64,000 nt of DNA from Arenibacterium halophilum (lineage in GTDB: Bacteria > Pseudomonadota > Alphaproteobacteria > Rhodobacterales > Rhodobacteraceae). The stretch is from assembly GCF_005938225.1 (NCBI RefSeq), contig NZ_VCPC01000004.1:124001-188000 (forward strand). Reading direction: 5' to 3'. Both the position numbers and the translations under genes were made by a program. Under the pieces are notes generated by a model. That model saw nothing but the letters and a program-made list of their open reading frames with translations, ran no database searches and was not told the origin of the DNA. How positions within the stretch are numbered: position 1 is the stretch's first letter; each line of letters starts with the position of its first letter. Positions 26,620-35,621 of the stretch are shown here, piece by piece.

Positions 26620-27462
26620 TTACCGCCCCGGAATGCGGTCGCGCGGTGGCGCAGGTTCCCAGTTGTCGATCAGGCGTACCGCGTCCTGTGCGGTTTCGAC
26701 AAAGCGGAACAGGTCCAGATCGTCGGCGGAAATGGTGCCCGCCTCGGCCAGCGCGTCCCAGTTGATGATCTTTTCCCAGAAATCGCGTCCGAACAGCAGG
26801 AAAGGCACCCGCTCCATCCGGCCGGTCTGGATCAGGGTCAGCGCCTCGAACATTTCATCCAGCGTGCCGAAGCCACCCGGAAACACGCAGATCGCTTTCG
26901 CCCGCATCAGAAAATGCATCTTGCGGATGGCGAAGTAGTGGAAGTTAAAGCACAAATCCGGGGTGACATAACGGTTCGGCGCCTGTTCATGCGGCAGCAC
27001 GATGTTCAGCCCGATGGATTTGCCGCCTGCGTCAGCCGCGCCACGGTTGCCCGCCTCCATCACGCCGGGGCCGCCGCCTGTCACGATCACATGCTTTCGG
27101 CCACCGCTGGCGTTGGATTTCTCGGTCATCAATCGGGCGAATTCCTGCGCCTCGGCGTAGAATTCCGACAGATCGGCCAGCGTTTGCGTGCGTGCGGTAT
27201 CGCGCTTCGACGGCTCGGGGATGCGCGCGCCACCGAACAGGACAACCGTACTTTCGATGTTGTTTTCGTCCAGCATCAGCGCAGGTTTCAGCAATTCGAG
27301 TTGCAGCCGCACCGGGCGCAGTTCTTCCCGGCACAGGAAATCGTCATCGGCGAAGGCGAGGCGATAGGCGGGCGCGCGGGTTTGCGGCGTGTCGGGCACG
27401 TGGGTGGCCGTCGCCCTGTCTGCATGCGCATCGCGAAACGGGCTGCGGTGGTCGTCGGTCAT
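26620..27462 (-). CDS. LOG family protein (TIGR00730-type)
   Basis: A 280-residue Rossmann-like protein of the LOG (lysine decarboxylase-like) family; members release cytokinin bases from nucleotides or act as nucleotide phosphoribohydrolases. The signature GGxGT region reads CVFPGGFGTLDEMFEALTLIQ near residue 205, and the nucleotide-binding VTGGGPGVMEAGNRGA near residue 131. It has an N-terminal extension of about 80 residues, typical of the longer bacterial subgroup. The start is the ATG at 27462; upstream sequence belongs to the antisense of the divergent dehydratase gene. The true substrate is unknown. Confidence 0.85.
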   Translation of the reverse strand: MTDDHRSPFRDAHADRATATHVPDTPQTRAPAYRLAFADDDFLCREELRPVRLQLELLKPALMLDENNIESTVVLFGGARIPEPSKRDTARTQTLADLSEFYAEAQEFARLMTEKSNASGGRKHVIVTGGGPGVMEAGNRGAADAGGKSIGLNIVLPHEQAPNRYVTPDLCFNFHYFAIRKMHFLMRAKAICVFPGGFGTLDEMFEALTLIQTGRMERVPFLLFGRDFWEKIINWDALAEAGTISADDLDLFRFVETAQDAVRLIDNWEPAPPRDRIPGR

Positions 27463-27537
27463 GCGGTCTGATCCATGGTTGCACCTTTGCGCCCGATCTA
27501 TAGGTTTCGCGCGGGATAGGCCAGCATTGGGGACAAT

Positions 27538-28470
27538 ATGACGGATTGGACAGCCGACATCGAAAGCGCGGCGCAGCGGATCGCGGGCCATGCCGCGGTG
27601 ACGCCGGTGCTGAACACGACCGCCTTCGATCTGGGCTTTCCGGTCGAGATGAAGCTGGAGCAGATGCAGCACACCGGCAGCTTCAAGGCGCGCGGCGCGT
27701 TCAACACGCTGCTGGCGGGCGGTGTGCCCAAGGCCGGGATCGTGGCGGCCAGCGGCGGCAACCACGGCGCGGCGGCGGCCTTTGCGGCGCGCGCGCTGGG
27801 CCATCCCGCGCGGATCTTCGTCCCGGAAATGGCAGGTGCGTCGAAAATCGCGCTGATCCGCGCCACCGGGGCCGATCTGAGCGTGGTGCCCGGCGAATAC
27901 GCCAACGCGTTGGAAGCGGCGCAGGACTACGAGGCCAAGACCGGAGCGATGCAGATACACGCCTATGACGCGCCGCTGACGATCGCCGGGCAAGGCACCT
28001 GCATGCGCGAATGGGAAGAACAGGGATTGCAGGCCGATACCGTGCTGATCGCCGTGGGCGGCGGCGGGCTGATCGGCGGGGCGCTGGCCTGGCTGAACGG
28101 GCGGCGCAAGGTGGTGGCGGTGGAACCGGCCACATCCTGCGCGCTGAACGCGGCGTTGAAGGCTGGTGAACCTGTCGATGTTTCGGTTTCGGGCGTAGCG
28201 GCCAATGCGCTGGGTGCCCGCCGGATCGGGTCGATCTGCTACGATCTGGCCAGCCGGGTCGGCGTTACATCGGTTCTGGTCGAAGACGACGCGATCACCA
28301 AGACGCAGCACCAGCTGTGGCAACGCGCGCGCCAACTGGTCGAACCGGCCGGGGCCACCGCGCTGGCGGCGCTGACCAGCGGCGCCTATCGTCCCGAACC
28401 CGGCGAACGCGTGGCCGTGCTGATCTGCGGCGCGAATGTCGCGCCCGATCCGTTTTTGACCGAAACCTGA
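27538..28470 (+). CDS. Threonine/serine dehydratase family PLP enzyme
   Basis: A 310-residue fold-type II PLP enzyme. The Schiff-base lysine lies in HTGSFKARGAFN near residue 46, the substrate motif SGGNHGAAAAFAA near 75, and the phosphate-binding glycine loop GGGGLIGG near 178. It lacks the C-terminal ACT-like regulatory domain of biosynthetic IlvA, so it fits the short catabolic threonine/serine dehydratases, or a racemase. Divergent from the LOG-family gene and about 60 bases ahead of dapD. Substrate choice among threonine, serine and hydroxyamino acids cannot be settled here. Confidence 0.85.
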   Translation: MTDWTADIESAAQRIAGHAAVTPVLNTTAFDLGFPVEMKLEQMQHTGSFKARGAFNTLLAGGVPKAGIVAASGGNHGAAAAFAARALGHPARIFVPEMAGASKIALIRATGADLSVVPGEYANALEAAQDYEAKTGAMQIHAYDAPLTIAGQGTCMREWEEQGLQADTVLIAVGGGGLIGGALAWLNGRRKVVAVEPATSCALNAALKAGEPVDVSVSGVAANALGARRIGSICYDLASRVGVTSVLVEDDAITKTQHQLWQRARQLVEPAGATALAALTSGAYRPEPGERVAVLICGANVAPDPFLTET

Positions 28471-28533
28471 ACAGATTGCGCCCGCCCCCCGTGCGGATTA
28501 TAGCGCCTGAAGCCTGCGAAAAGAGGATACACC

Positions 28534-29361
28534 ATGTCGAACGCCCAGCTTGAAACAGCCATCGAAGCCGCGTGGGACGCGCGCGACACGATCACCCCCG
28601 GCACCACCGGCGAAACCCGCGAGGCGATCGAGTCAACGCTGAACGCGCTCGACAGCGGCACGCTGCGCGTGGCGGAACGCCAGGACAACGGCGACTGGCA
28701 CGTAAACCAATGGGCGAAAAAGGCCGTGTTGCTGGGCTTTCGCCTGAAGGACATGGAAGCGCAAAGCGGCGGTCCGCAGGGCGGCGGCTGGTGGGACAAG
28801 GTCGACAGCAAGTTCAAGGGCTGGGGCGATGACCAGTGGAAACAGGCCGGGTTCCGCGCCGTGCCCAACTGCGTGGTGCGCAAATCGGCCTATGTTGCGC
28901 CGGGCGTGGTGCTGATGCCGTCCTTCGTGAACCTTGGCGCCTATGTCGACAGCGGTACGATGGTTGATACTTGGGCCACCGTGGGCAGCTGCGCCCAGAT
29001 CGGCAAGAACGTGCACCTTTCGGGCGGCGTCGGCATCGGCGGCGTGCTGGAACCGATGCAGGCCGGCCCCACCATCATCGAAGACAACTGTTTCATCGGT
29101 GCCCGCTCGGAAGTGGTTGAAGGCGTGATCGTGCGCGAAGGCTCGGTTCTGGGGATGGGTGTATTCATCGGCCAGTCGACCAAGATCCTCGACCGCGAAA
29201 GCGGCGAAGTGTTCTATGGCGAAGTGCCGCCCTATTCGGTGGTCGTCGCAGGCTCGATGCCGAGCAAGAACGGCGTGCACCTGTACTGCGCCGTGATCGT
29301 GAAGCGCGTCGACGAAAAGACCCGCTCGAAAACCGGCGTGAACGAGCTGCTGCGCGACTGA
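28534..29361 (+). CDS. dapD: Tetrahydrodipicolinate N-succinyltransferase
   Basis: A 275-residue left-handed beta-helix acyltransferase that succinylates tetrahydrodipicolinate in the diaminopimelate/lysine pathway. It matches DapD through its length, the N-terminal helical domain, and hexapeptide-repeat sequence such as [20 protein letters not shown] (near residue 112), followed by [28 protein letters not shown] lies before the start. A strong terminator follows. dapE, the later desuccinylase of the same pathway, lies 0.8 kb downstream. Confidence 0.96.
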   Translation: MSNAQLETAIEAAWDARDTITPGTTGETREAIESTLNALDSGTLRVAERQDNGDWHVNQWAKKAVLLGFRLKDMEAQSGGPQGGGWWDKVDSKFKGWGDDQWKQAGFRAVPNCVVRKSAYVAPGVVLMPSFVNLGAYVDSGTMVDTWATVGSCAQIGKNVHLSGGVGIGGVLEPMQAGPTIIEDNCFIGARSEVVEGVIVREGSVLGMGVFIGQSTKILDRESGEVFYGEVPPYSVVVAGSMPSKNGVHLYCAVIVKRVDEKTRSKTGVNELLRD

Positions 29362-29383
29362 CCCAAGCTGCAGGACTTGACGA

Positions 29384-29414
29384 AGGGCGGCCGCACCAGC
29401 GCGCCGCCCTTTTT
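29384..29414 (+). terminator. Rho-independent terminator of dapD
   Basis: AGGGCGGC (29384-29391) pairs with GCCGCCCT (29403-29410), followed by a T-run. It lies 23 bases after the dapD stop and separates dapD from the GlsB-like gene. Confidence 0.88.
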
Positions 29415-29478
29415 CGTGCCGTTGGAACCGTTTCGCCCTTGAGCCGTTAACCATTCAACAGTTCGAGAGGATAGCATC

Positions 29479-29730
29479 ATGCAAGGTATTGGTTGGCTCG
29501 CAGCCATCATCGTCGGCGCCCTGGCCGGTTGGATCGCGGAAAAGATCATGAAGGCGGATCACGGTCTGCTGACGAACATCATTCTGGGGATCGTCGGCGC
29601 GCTGGTTCTGAACTTCATTCTGGTCGCGCTCATGGGCGCGACGCTGGGCGGCTGGATCGGTCAGCTTGTGGTCGGCGTGATCGGCGCCTGCCTGCTGATC
29701 GCAGGTTACCGGGCCGTGCGGCGGGCATAA
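29479..29730 (+). CDS. GlsB/YeaQ/YmgE family membrane protein
   Basis: An 83-residue protein with three hydrophobic segments (about 5-20, 31-51 and 57-77), very rich in Gly, Ala and Ile. The pattern GWLAAIIVGALAGWIAEKIM and NIILGIVGALVLNFIL is that of the transglycosylase-associated (GlsB/YeaQ/YmgE) family, small inner-membrane proteins often induced by stress. GAGAGG precedes the ATG. The function of the family is unclear. Confidence 0.88.
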   Translation: MQGIGWLAAIIVGALAGWIAEKIMKADHGLLTNIILGIVGALVLNFILVALMGATLGGWIGQLVVGVIGACLLIAGYRAVRRA

Positions 29731-29820
29731 GCCGAACGACTGGACGATCAGACGGGGTCCGCCCATTGCGGCGCGGCCCCGTTTGCCATATCAGCGCGGA
29801 ACGTGTCACCGGAGACGTTC

Positions 29821-30186
29821 ATGGCGCAGGACAAACCCAAGAAAAAGCAACAGGTCTTCACCCTGCTGGTCCAGATCGGGCGCAAATCCGGCGACGGGCT
29901 GCCCAAGGGGTCCACCGGGGCCGCGCTGATGTGCTATGCCTCGGGCGTGGACGAGGCCGAGGCCGTGCGCGAAACCGTTGCCATCCTGAAACAGGCCGAT
30001 ACCGCGCCGCTGGACGTGACCGGCTATGGCACGCTGGCCGAGCGGGAAGAGGCCGGGCACGAGATCGACGAGGAAGAGCGCGAGCTGATGCAGCGCGCAC
30101 TGGATGAAAACGCCGTGATCGTCGCGCAGATGACCCCGTTTTTCGGCGACCGCCCCGATATCGACGAAGACGACGCGCCCAACTGA
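29821..30186 (+). CDS. Hypothetical acidic protein upstream of dapE
   Basis: A 121-residue cytoplasmic protein with a basic N-terminal tail (KPKKKQQ) and a strongly acidic C-terminus ending DEDDAPN. Its first part, [28 protein letters not shown], looks like an alpha/beta fold. No family was recognised. GGAGA lies six bases before the ATG at 29821; a possible upstream start at 29803 is less well placed. Its stop lies ten bases before dapE, so the two are probably in one operon. Confidence 0.72.
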   Translation: MAQDKPKKKQQVFTLLVQIGRKSGDGLPKGSTGAALMCYASGVDEAEAVRETVAILKQADTAPLDVTGYGTLAEREEAGHEIDEEERELMQRALDENAVIVAQMTPFFGDRPDIDEDDAPN

Positions 30187-30196
30187 AGGAGCCGTG

Positions 30197-31342
30197 ATGC
30201 CCCCCATCGACCCCGCCGCCCTGACCGCCGACCTGATCCGCTGCCCCTCGGTCACGCCAGAGGAAGGCGGCGCGCTGGAGTTGCTGGAGCGGGTGCTGTC
30301 GCAGGCCGGGTTCACCTGCACCCGCGTGGACCGGGGCGGCATCGCCAACCTGTTCGCGCGTTGGGGCGAAAAGGGCCACGCCCGTACCTTCGGCTTCAAC
30401 GGTCATACCGACGTGGTGCCCGTGGGCGACGAAGCCGCGTGGAGCGTGCCGCCCTTTGGCGCCGTGGTGAAGGATGGCATCCTGTACGGGCGGGGCGCGA
30501 CCGACATGAAATCCGGCGTGGCCGCTTTCGTCGCGGCGGCGGTGGATTACGTCACCGACACGCCACCCGACGGCGCCCTGATTCTTGCGATCACGGGCGA
30601 CGAGGAAGGCGACGCGCTGGACGGCACCACCGCCCTTCTCGATCACATGGATCAGGCAGGCGAGGCGATGTCGGTCTGTCTGGTCGGCGAACCCACCTGC
30701 CCCGAGCGCATGGGCGAGATGATGAAGATCGGGCGTCGCGGCTCGATGAGCGCATGGTTCACCGTGCGCGGGGTACAGGGGCATTCGGCCTATCCGCACC
30801 GCGCGAAAAACCCCCTTCCCGCCATCGCGCGGCTGATGGACCGGCTGGCCAGCCACGAGCTGGACAAGGGCACCGATCATTTCGATGCATCGACGCTGGC
30901 GGTTGTCACCATCGACACCGGCAACCCCGCCACCAACGTGATCCCGGCCGAATGCCGCGCCACGGTGAACATCCGTTTCAACGACACACACAGCGGCGCC
31001 GCGCTGACCGACTGGCTGCGCGCCGAGGCCGATGCTGTTGCGGGCGACTTCGACGTGCAGATCGACATGAAGGTGAAGATTTCGGGCGAAAGCTTTCTGA
31101 CGCCTCCGGGCGCGCTGTCCGATCTGGTGTCGGCGGCGGTGGCTGCGGAAACAGGGGTTACGCCGGTTCTGTCCACCACCGGCGGCACGTCGGACGCGCG
31201 GTTCGTGAAAAACCACTGCCCCGTGGTCGAATTCGGGCTGGTGGGCAAGACGATGCATCAGGTCGACGAACAGGTGCCGGTTGACCAGATCCACCAGTTG
31301 AAACGCATCTATTCCCGAATCCTGGCCGATTACTTTGCGTGA
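30197..31342 (+). CDS. dapE: Succinyl-diaminopimelate desuccinylase
   Basis: A 381-residue M20-family zinc hydrolase that removes succinate from N-succinyl-LL-diaminopimelate. Metal ligands and signatures are visible: [13 protein letters not shown] near residue 68, [15 protein letters not shown] near 99, [11 protein letters not shown] (Glu pair near 134), and the late His in [26 protein letters not shown] precedes the start; GTG at 30194 is an alternative one codon earlier. It overlaps the next frame by eight bases. Confidence 0.95.
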   Translation: MPPIDPAALTADLIRCPSVTPEEGGALELLERVLSQAGFTCTRVDRGGIANLFARWGEKGHARTFGFNGHTDVVPVGDEAAWSVPPFGAVVKDGILYGRGATDMKSGVAAFVAAAVDYVTDTPPDGALILAITGDEEGDALDGTTALLDHMDQAGEAMSVCLVGEPTCPERMGEMMKIGRRGSMSAWFTVRGVQGHSAYPHRAKNPLPAIARLMDRLASHELDKGTDHFDASTLAVVTIDTGNPATNVIPAECRATVNIRFNDTHSGAALTDWLRAEADAVAGDFDVQIDMKVKISGESFLTPPGALSDLVSAAVAAETGVTPVLSTTGGTSDARFVKNHCPVVEFGLVGKTMHQVDEQVPVDQIHQLKRIYSRILADYFA

Positions 31343-31940
31343 CCGCCCCTGCCTGATCGTGATGGTCAAGGTACCGCGCGCGGGACGGGTCAAAACGCGG
31401 CTGGGGGCGGACATCGGGATGGTGCCTGCTGCATGGTGGTTTCGCCACCAGCTGCGCGACCTGCTGCGGCGGCTGAACGATCCGCGCTGGCGGCTGGTTC
31501 TGGCGGTCAGCCCCGACACCAGCGCCACCAACGCCCGCATCTGGCCCGGGCATCTGCCCCGCGTCCCGCAGGGGGGTGGCAATCTGGGCCGCCGCATGGC
31601 CCGCGCGATGAGCCGTTGCCCGCGCGCGCCGGTCTGCGTGATCGGCGCCGACATTCCCGGCACCACCCGCGGCCATGTGGCCCGCGCCTTTGCTGCACTG
31701 GGGCGCGCGCAGGCCGTGTTCGGCCCCGCGCCCGATGGGGGCTATTGGCTGGTCGGGCTGCGCCGGGGCGGGCTGGCGCGCGTGGATATGCTCGACGGTG
31801 TGCGCTGGTCCTCGCCCCATGCGCTGGCCGACAGCCGCGCCGCGCTGAACGGCTGGGACATTGCGCAGGTCGATACGCTGGCGGATGTCGATACCGCCGC
31901 CGATCTGCACCACCGCCCCCGCCCGCGTTTTTGCCAATGA
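31335..31940 (+). CDS. DUF2064 (TIGR04282) glycosyltransferase-like protein
   Basis: A 201-residue GT-A-fold protein of the DUF2064 family (rSAM/selenodomain-associated transferase 1). Recognisable features are [15 protein letters not shown] near residue 9, [19 protein letters not shown] near 105, and [14 protein letters not shown] near 131. The only start consistent with the family N-terminus is the TTG at 31335, overlapping dapE by eight bases, or an internal ATG at residue 10. Function unknown; it probably transfers a sugar or phosphonucleotide. The last residues run up to the RNase R leader. Confidence 0.8.
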   Translation: MRDRPCLIVMVKVPRAGRVKTRLGADIGMVPAAWWFRHQLRDLLRRLNDPRWRLVLAVSPDTSATNARIWPGHLPRVPQGGGNLGRRMARAMSRCPRAPVCVIGADIPGTTRGHVARAFAALGRAQAVFGPAPDGGYWLVGLRRGGLARVDMLDGVRWSSPHALADSRAALNGWDIAQVDTLADVDTAADLHHRPRPRFCQ

Positions 31941-31971
31941 CGCGCAGCCCGGGCCGTGTTACGCGGAAGGC

Positions 31972-34233
31972 ATGAGCCAAATCCCCACGAAGGCCGAGAT
32001 CCTCGACTGGATCGCCGCCCATCCAACCCTCAATTCCAAACGCGACATCGCCAAAGCCTTTGGCATCAAGGGGGCTGCGCGGATCGACCTGAAGCGGATG
32101 CTGAAAGAGCTGGAAGCCGAGGGCCATCTGGAAAAGCGCAAACGGTCCTACAGCGACCCGGATCGCCTGCCGCCGGTCAGCGTGTTGCTGGTCAAGGCGC
32201 CCGACGCCAATGGCGACCTGTTCGCGCAGCCGCTGGAATGGCAGGGCGAGGGCGTCGAACCCGTGGTGCTGGTGATCCCGCGCGCATCGGACCCGGCGCT
32301 GGGCGAAGGCGACCGGATCCTGGCTCGGCTGACGGTGGTGCACGAGGGCGACCATAATTACGAGGCGCGGCTGATCCGGCGCATCGGCCAGAACCCGAAA
32401 CGCATCCTTGGCGTGTTCCGCAAGACGGCCGAGGGCGGGCGCATCGTGCCGATCGACAAATCCGGCATGTCCGAATGGCAGGTGGCCGAAGACGCGATGC
32501 ACGGCGCCAAGGACGGCGAGCTGGTCGAGGCCGAACTGGCCGGGCCGAAGGGTCGGCTGGGGCTGGCCCGGGCGCGGGTGCTGGAACGGCTGGGCGACCC
32601 CGGTGCGCCCAAGGCGGTGTCGCTGATTGCGATTCACCAGCACGGCATCCCCGATCATTTTTCAGACGCGGCAATCGCCGAGGCGGATGCGGCGAAGCCC
32701 GCCGGCCTGTCGGGCCGCGAGGATCTGCGCGATCTGCCGCTGATCACCATCGACCCGGCCGATGCGCGCGACCATGACGACGCCTGCTATGCCCATGCCG
32801 ACGAGGCGGCGGACAACGAAGGCGGTCATGTGATCTGGGTCGCGATTGCCGATGTGGCCGCCTATGTGCGCCCCGGCACCGCACTGGACGGCGAGGCGCG
32901 CAAGCGGGGCAATTCGACGTACTTCCCCGACCGCGTGGTGCCAATGCTGCCCGACCGGCTGTCGGGTGATTTGTGTTCGCTGCACGAAGGCGTGCCGCGC
33001 CCTGTGATCGCCGTTCGAATGCGGATCGACGCCGAAGGGACCAAGCTGGACCACAGCTTTCACCGGGGTCTGATGCGCTCGGGCGCGTCGCTGGCCTATG
33101 AAGAGGTACAGGACGCCATAGACGGCACCCCGAACGATGCGACCGGGCCGCTGCTGGAGCCTGTTTTGCGCCCGCTGTATGCCGCCTATCGCGCCTTGGT
33201 CACCGCGCGCGAGGCACGGCAGCCGCTGGACCTGGATCTGCCCGAGCGGCGGATCATTCTGGACGAGCGCGGCAAGGTCACCAGTGTCGCCTTCCGCGAC
33301 CGGCTGGATGCGCACCGGCTGATCGAGGAATTCATGGTGCTGGCCAATGTCTGCGCCGCCGAGACGCTGATAGCCAGGAAGACACCGCTGCTGTTCCGGG
33401 TGCATGAAGAACCCTCGCCAGAGAAGCTGGACGCGCTGCGCGAAACTGCCAAGGCGGCGGGGTTCACGCTCGCCAAGGGACAGGTTTTGCAGACGCGGCA
33501 TCTGAACAGCCTGCTGGACCAGGCGGCTGGATCGGACGATGCCGAGCTGATCAACATTTCGACCCTGCGGTCGATGACGCAGGCCTATTACAACCCCGAG
33601 AATTTCGGCCACTTCGGGCTGGCGCTGCGGAACTACGCACATTTCACCTCGCCCATCCGGCGCTATTCCGACCTGATCGTGCATCGCGCGCTGATCACGG
33701 CGCATGGCTGGGGCAAAGACGGGCTGTCGCCCGACGAAATTGAGCGGCTGGATCAGGTAGCGCAGCATATCTCGGACACCGAGCGCCGCTCGATGGTGGC
33801 CGAGCGCGACACCACGGACCGCTACCTTGCGGCCTATCTAAGCGAGCGGGTCGGCAATGAATTCACCGGCCGGATCAGCGGCATCGCGCGGTTCGGCGCC
33901 TTTGCCAAGTTGGACGAGACCGGCGCAGACGGGTTGATCCCGATCCGGTCGCTGGGGCGCGAGTATTTCTATTTCGACCGAGACGCCGGAACCCTGATGG
34001 GGTCGGATACCGGGCTAACCATCGGTATCGGCCAGCGGGTGACTGTGCGGATCACCGATGCGGTGCCCGTCACGGGCGGGCTGGAACTCGAGCTGTTATC
34101 GATCGAGGATCAGGCGCTGCCGCGCGGTGATGGCAGCAAGCGCCGTCCGGGCACCAGCCCGCGCCGCAAAGTGGGACCGGCGAAGCGTAAATCCGACAAG
34201 GTAAAGCGCAAGGTATCCCGCAAGCGGCGTTGA
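31972..34233 (+). CDS. rnr: Ribonuclease R
   Basis: A 753-residue 3'-5' exoribonuclease that degrades structured RNA. Order: N-terminal winged helix (about residues 1-70), cold-shock domains, the RNB catalytic domain (about 250-580; ITIDPADARDHDDACYA has the Asp cluster near residue 260, and RNSTY-like KRGNSTYFPDRVVPMLP near 305), an S1 RNA-binding domain (about 620-705), and a lysine-rich tail. The start at 31972 is supported by GGAAGG; the frame upstream overlaps the preceding gene. A copy of the interspersed repeat follows the stop. Confidence 0.95.
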   Translation: MSQIPTKAEILDWIAAHPTLNSKRDIAKAFGIKGAARIDLKRMLKELEAEGHLEKRKRSYSDPDRLPPVSVLLVKAPDANGDLFAQPLEWQGEGVEPVVLVIPRASDPALGEGDRILARLTVVHEGDHNYEARLIRRIGQNPKRILGVFRKTAEGGRIVPIDKSGMSEWQVAEDAMHGAKDGELVEAELAGPKGRLGLARARVLERLGDPGAPKAVSLIAIHQHGIPDHFSDAAIAEADAAKPAGLSGREDLRDLPLITIDPADARDHDDACYAHADEAADNEGGHVIWVAIADVAAYVRPGTALDGEARKRGNSTYFPDRVVPMLPDRLSGDLCSLHEGVPRPVIAVRMRIDAEGTKLDHSFHRGLMRSGASLAYEEVQDAIDGTPNDATGPLLEPVLRPLYAAYRALVTAREARQPLDLDLPERRIILDERGKVTSVAFRDRLDAHRLIEEFMVLANVCAAETLIARKTPLLFRVHEEPSPEKLDALRETAKAAGFTLAKGQVLQTRHLNSLLDQAAGSDDAELINISTLRSMTQAYYNPENFGHFGLALRNYAHFTSPIRRYSDLIVHRALITAHGWGKDGLSPDEIERLDQVAQHISDTERRSMVAERDTTDRYLAAYLSERVGNEFTGRISGIARFGAFAKLDETGADGLIPIRSLGREYFYFDRDAGTLMGSDTGLTIGIGQRVTVRITDAVPVTGGLELELLSIEDQALPRGDGSKRRPGTSPRRKVGPAKRKSDKVKRKVSRKRR

Positions 34234-34246
34234 GCTGCGGCGCGAC

Positions 34247-34286
34247 TGTTGCGCAGGTGAGTATTTGGACAAAGAAGAAGCAAGGG
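34247..34286 (+). repeat. Copy A of an interspersed intergenic repeat
   Basis: Starting 14 bases after the RNase R stop: TGTTGC, then CAGGTGAGTATTTGGAC, then AAAGAAGAAGCAAGGG. CAGGTGAGTATTT is shared exactly with 43712-43724, and TGAGTATTTGGAC exactly with the reverse complement of 43766-43778. It is oriented with the upstream gene's transcription. Confidence 0.75.
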
Positions 34287-34370
34287 ATTGCCAAGAGGCG
34301 CGGGCGGGCTTTGGAATTTGCGCGGCACGCGGTATGATCGGCGCAGAGCAGATTCCGCAGGACAACGATC

Positions 34371-35621
34371 ATGCGCAGGTTTTCCGGGGCAACGACCCTT
34401 GCCGTTCTTTCCCTTGCCGTCTTTTCCCATGAGGGCTGGGCGACCTCGCCCGATGCTTCGGTGCGGCCGGTGGTCCGTCCGGCAAGCGCGGAGGTGGATG
34501 TGGATTTTTCGGAATGGCTGGCCGATTTCCGGACCCGCGCGCGGGCTGAGGGGATTTCCGAGGGTGTTCTGAATGCGGCGTTGAGTGGGGTGACTCCGGT
34601 GGCCGAGGTGATCCGGCGCGACCGCAACCAGTCGGAATTCACCAAGACGATCTGGGAGTATCTTTCGACTGCCGTTTCGGAGGCACGCATTGCCAACGGG
34701 CGCGCGGCGCTGGCGCAGCATGGCGATGTGCTGGCGCGGATCGAGGCAGCCTATGGCGTGGATCGGCAGGTGGTGGTGGCGATCTGGGGGCTCGAGAGCG
34801 CCTATGGCGCGTTTCGCGGATCGGACAGCACCATCGCGAGCCTAGCGACGCTCGCGCATGACCCGCGGCGGCGCGATTTTTTCGAAAGTCAGCTGATGGC
34901 GGCGCTGCGCATCCTGCAGGACGGGCATGTGACTGCGCGGGACATGCGGGGCAGCTGGGCCGGGGCGATGGGGCACACACAGTTCATGCCCACATCGTTC
35001 ATGGAACACGCGGTCGATTTCACGGGCGATGGCAAGCGCGACATCTGGAGCGACGACCCCACGGATGCGCTGGCCTCGACCGCAGCCTACCTTAAACATT
35101 TCGGCTGGACCAAGGGGCAGCCTTGGGGGGTCGAGGTGCGGCTGCCCGAGGGGTTCGATTACACGCAGGCCAATCGCAAGATCACGCGGCTGCCGTCCGA
35201 CTGGGCGCAGGCAGGTGTGCTTGGCGTGGACGGGCAGTCGGTGCCGGATCACGGGTTGGCCTCGGTCCTGTTGCCGGCGGGCGGGCGCGGCGCGGCTTTC
35301 CTGATCTTCGACAACTTCGAGGTGCTGGAGCATTACAACACTGCCGATGCCTATGTGATCGGCGTCGGGCACCTGGGCGACCGGATCATGGGCGGTGGCC
35401 CGATCCAGGGCGACTGGCCCGTGGGCGACCGCGCGTTGACCTTTGATGAACGCAAGGAACTGCAATCGCGGCTGACCGCGCAGGGGTTCGACACACAGAA
35501 GGTGGACGGACGGATCGGCCCGCTGACGATCAACGCGGTGCGGGCCTATCAGGTCGCCACCGGGCTGATGCCCGATGGCTATGCCTCTCTGCGGTTGCTG
35601 GAGCGGCTGCGGCAGGGTTAA
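34371..35621 (+). CDS. Lytic murein transglycosylase (MltB/SltB type) with peptidoglycan-binding domain
   Basis: A 416-residue exported enzyme that cleaves peptidoglycan between MurNAc and GlcNAc. A signal peptide (about residues 1-24) is followed by an SLT2 domain (about 45-335); the catalytic Glu lies in IWGLESAYGAFRGSD near residue 143, with GHTQFMPTSFMEHAVD near 204. The C-terminus (about 355-412) is a PG_binding_1 module with the RLTAQGFDTQKVDGRIGPLT signature. Its TAA stop interlocks with the convergent permease stop through TTAA. Confidence 0.92.
   Translation: MRRFSGATTLAVLSLAVFSHEGWATSPDASVRPVVRPASAEVDVDFSEWLADFRTRARAEGISEGVLNAALSGVTPVAEVIRRDRNQSEFTKTIWEYLSTAVSEARIANGRAALAQHGDVLARIEAAYGVDRQVVVAIWGLESAYGAFRGSDSTIASLATLAHDPRRRDFFESQLMAALRILQDGHVTARDMRGSWAGAMGHTQFMPTSFMEHAVDFTGDGKRDIWSDDPTDALASTAAYLKHFGWTKGQPWGVEVRLPEGFDYTQANRKITRLPSDWAQAGVLGVDGQSVPDHGLASVLLPAGGRGAAFLIFDNFEVLEHYNTADAYVIGVGHLGDRIMGGGPIQGDWPVGDRALTFDERKELQSRLTAQGFDTQKVDGRIGPLTINAVRAYQVATGLMPDGYASLRLLERLRQG

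Noticed and set aside
26620-28335. 571-codon minus-strand frame through the LOG gene and the dehydratase
   Set aside because: Only the part from 27462 downward encodes a recognised protein; the rest is antisense to the threonine dehydratase gene.
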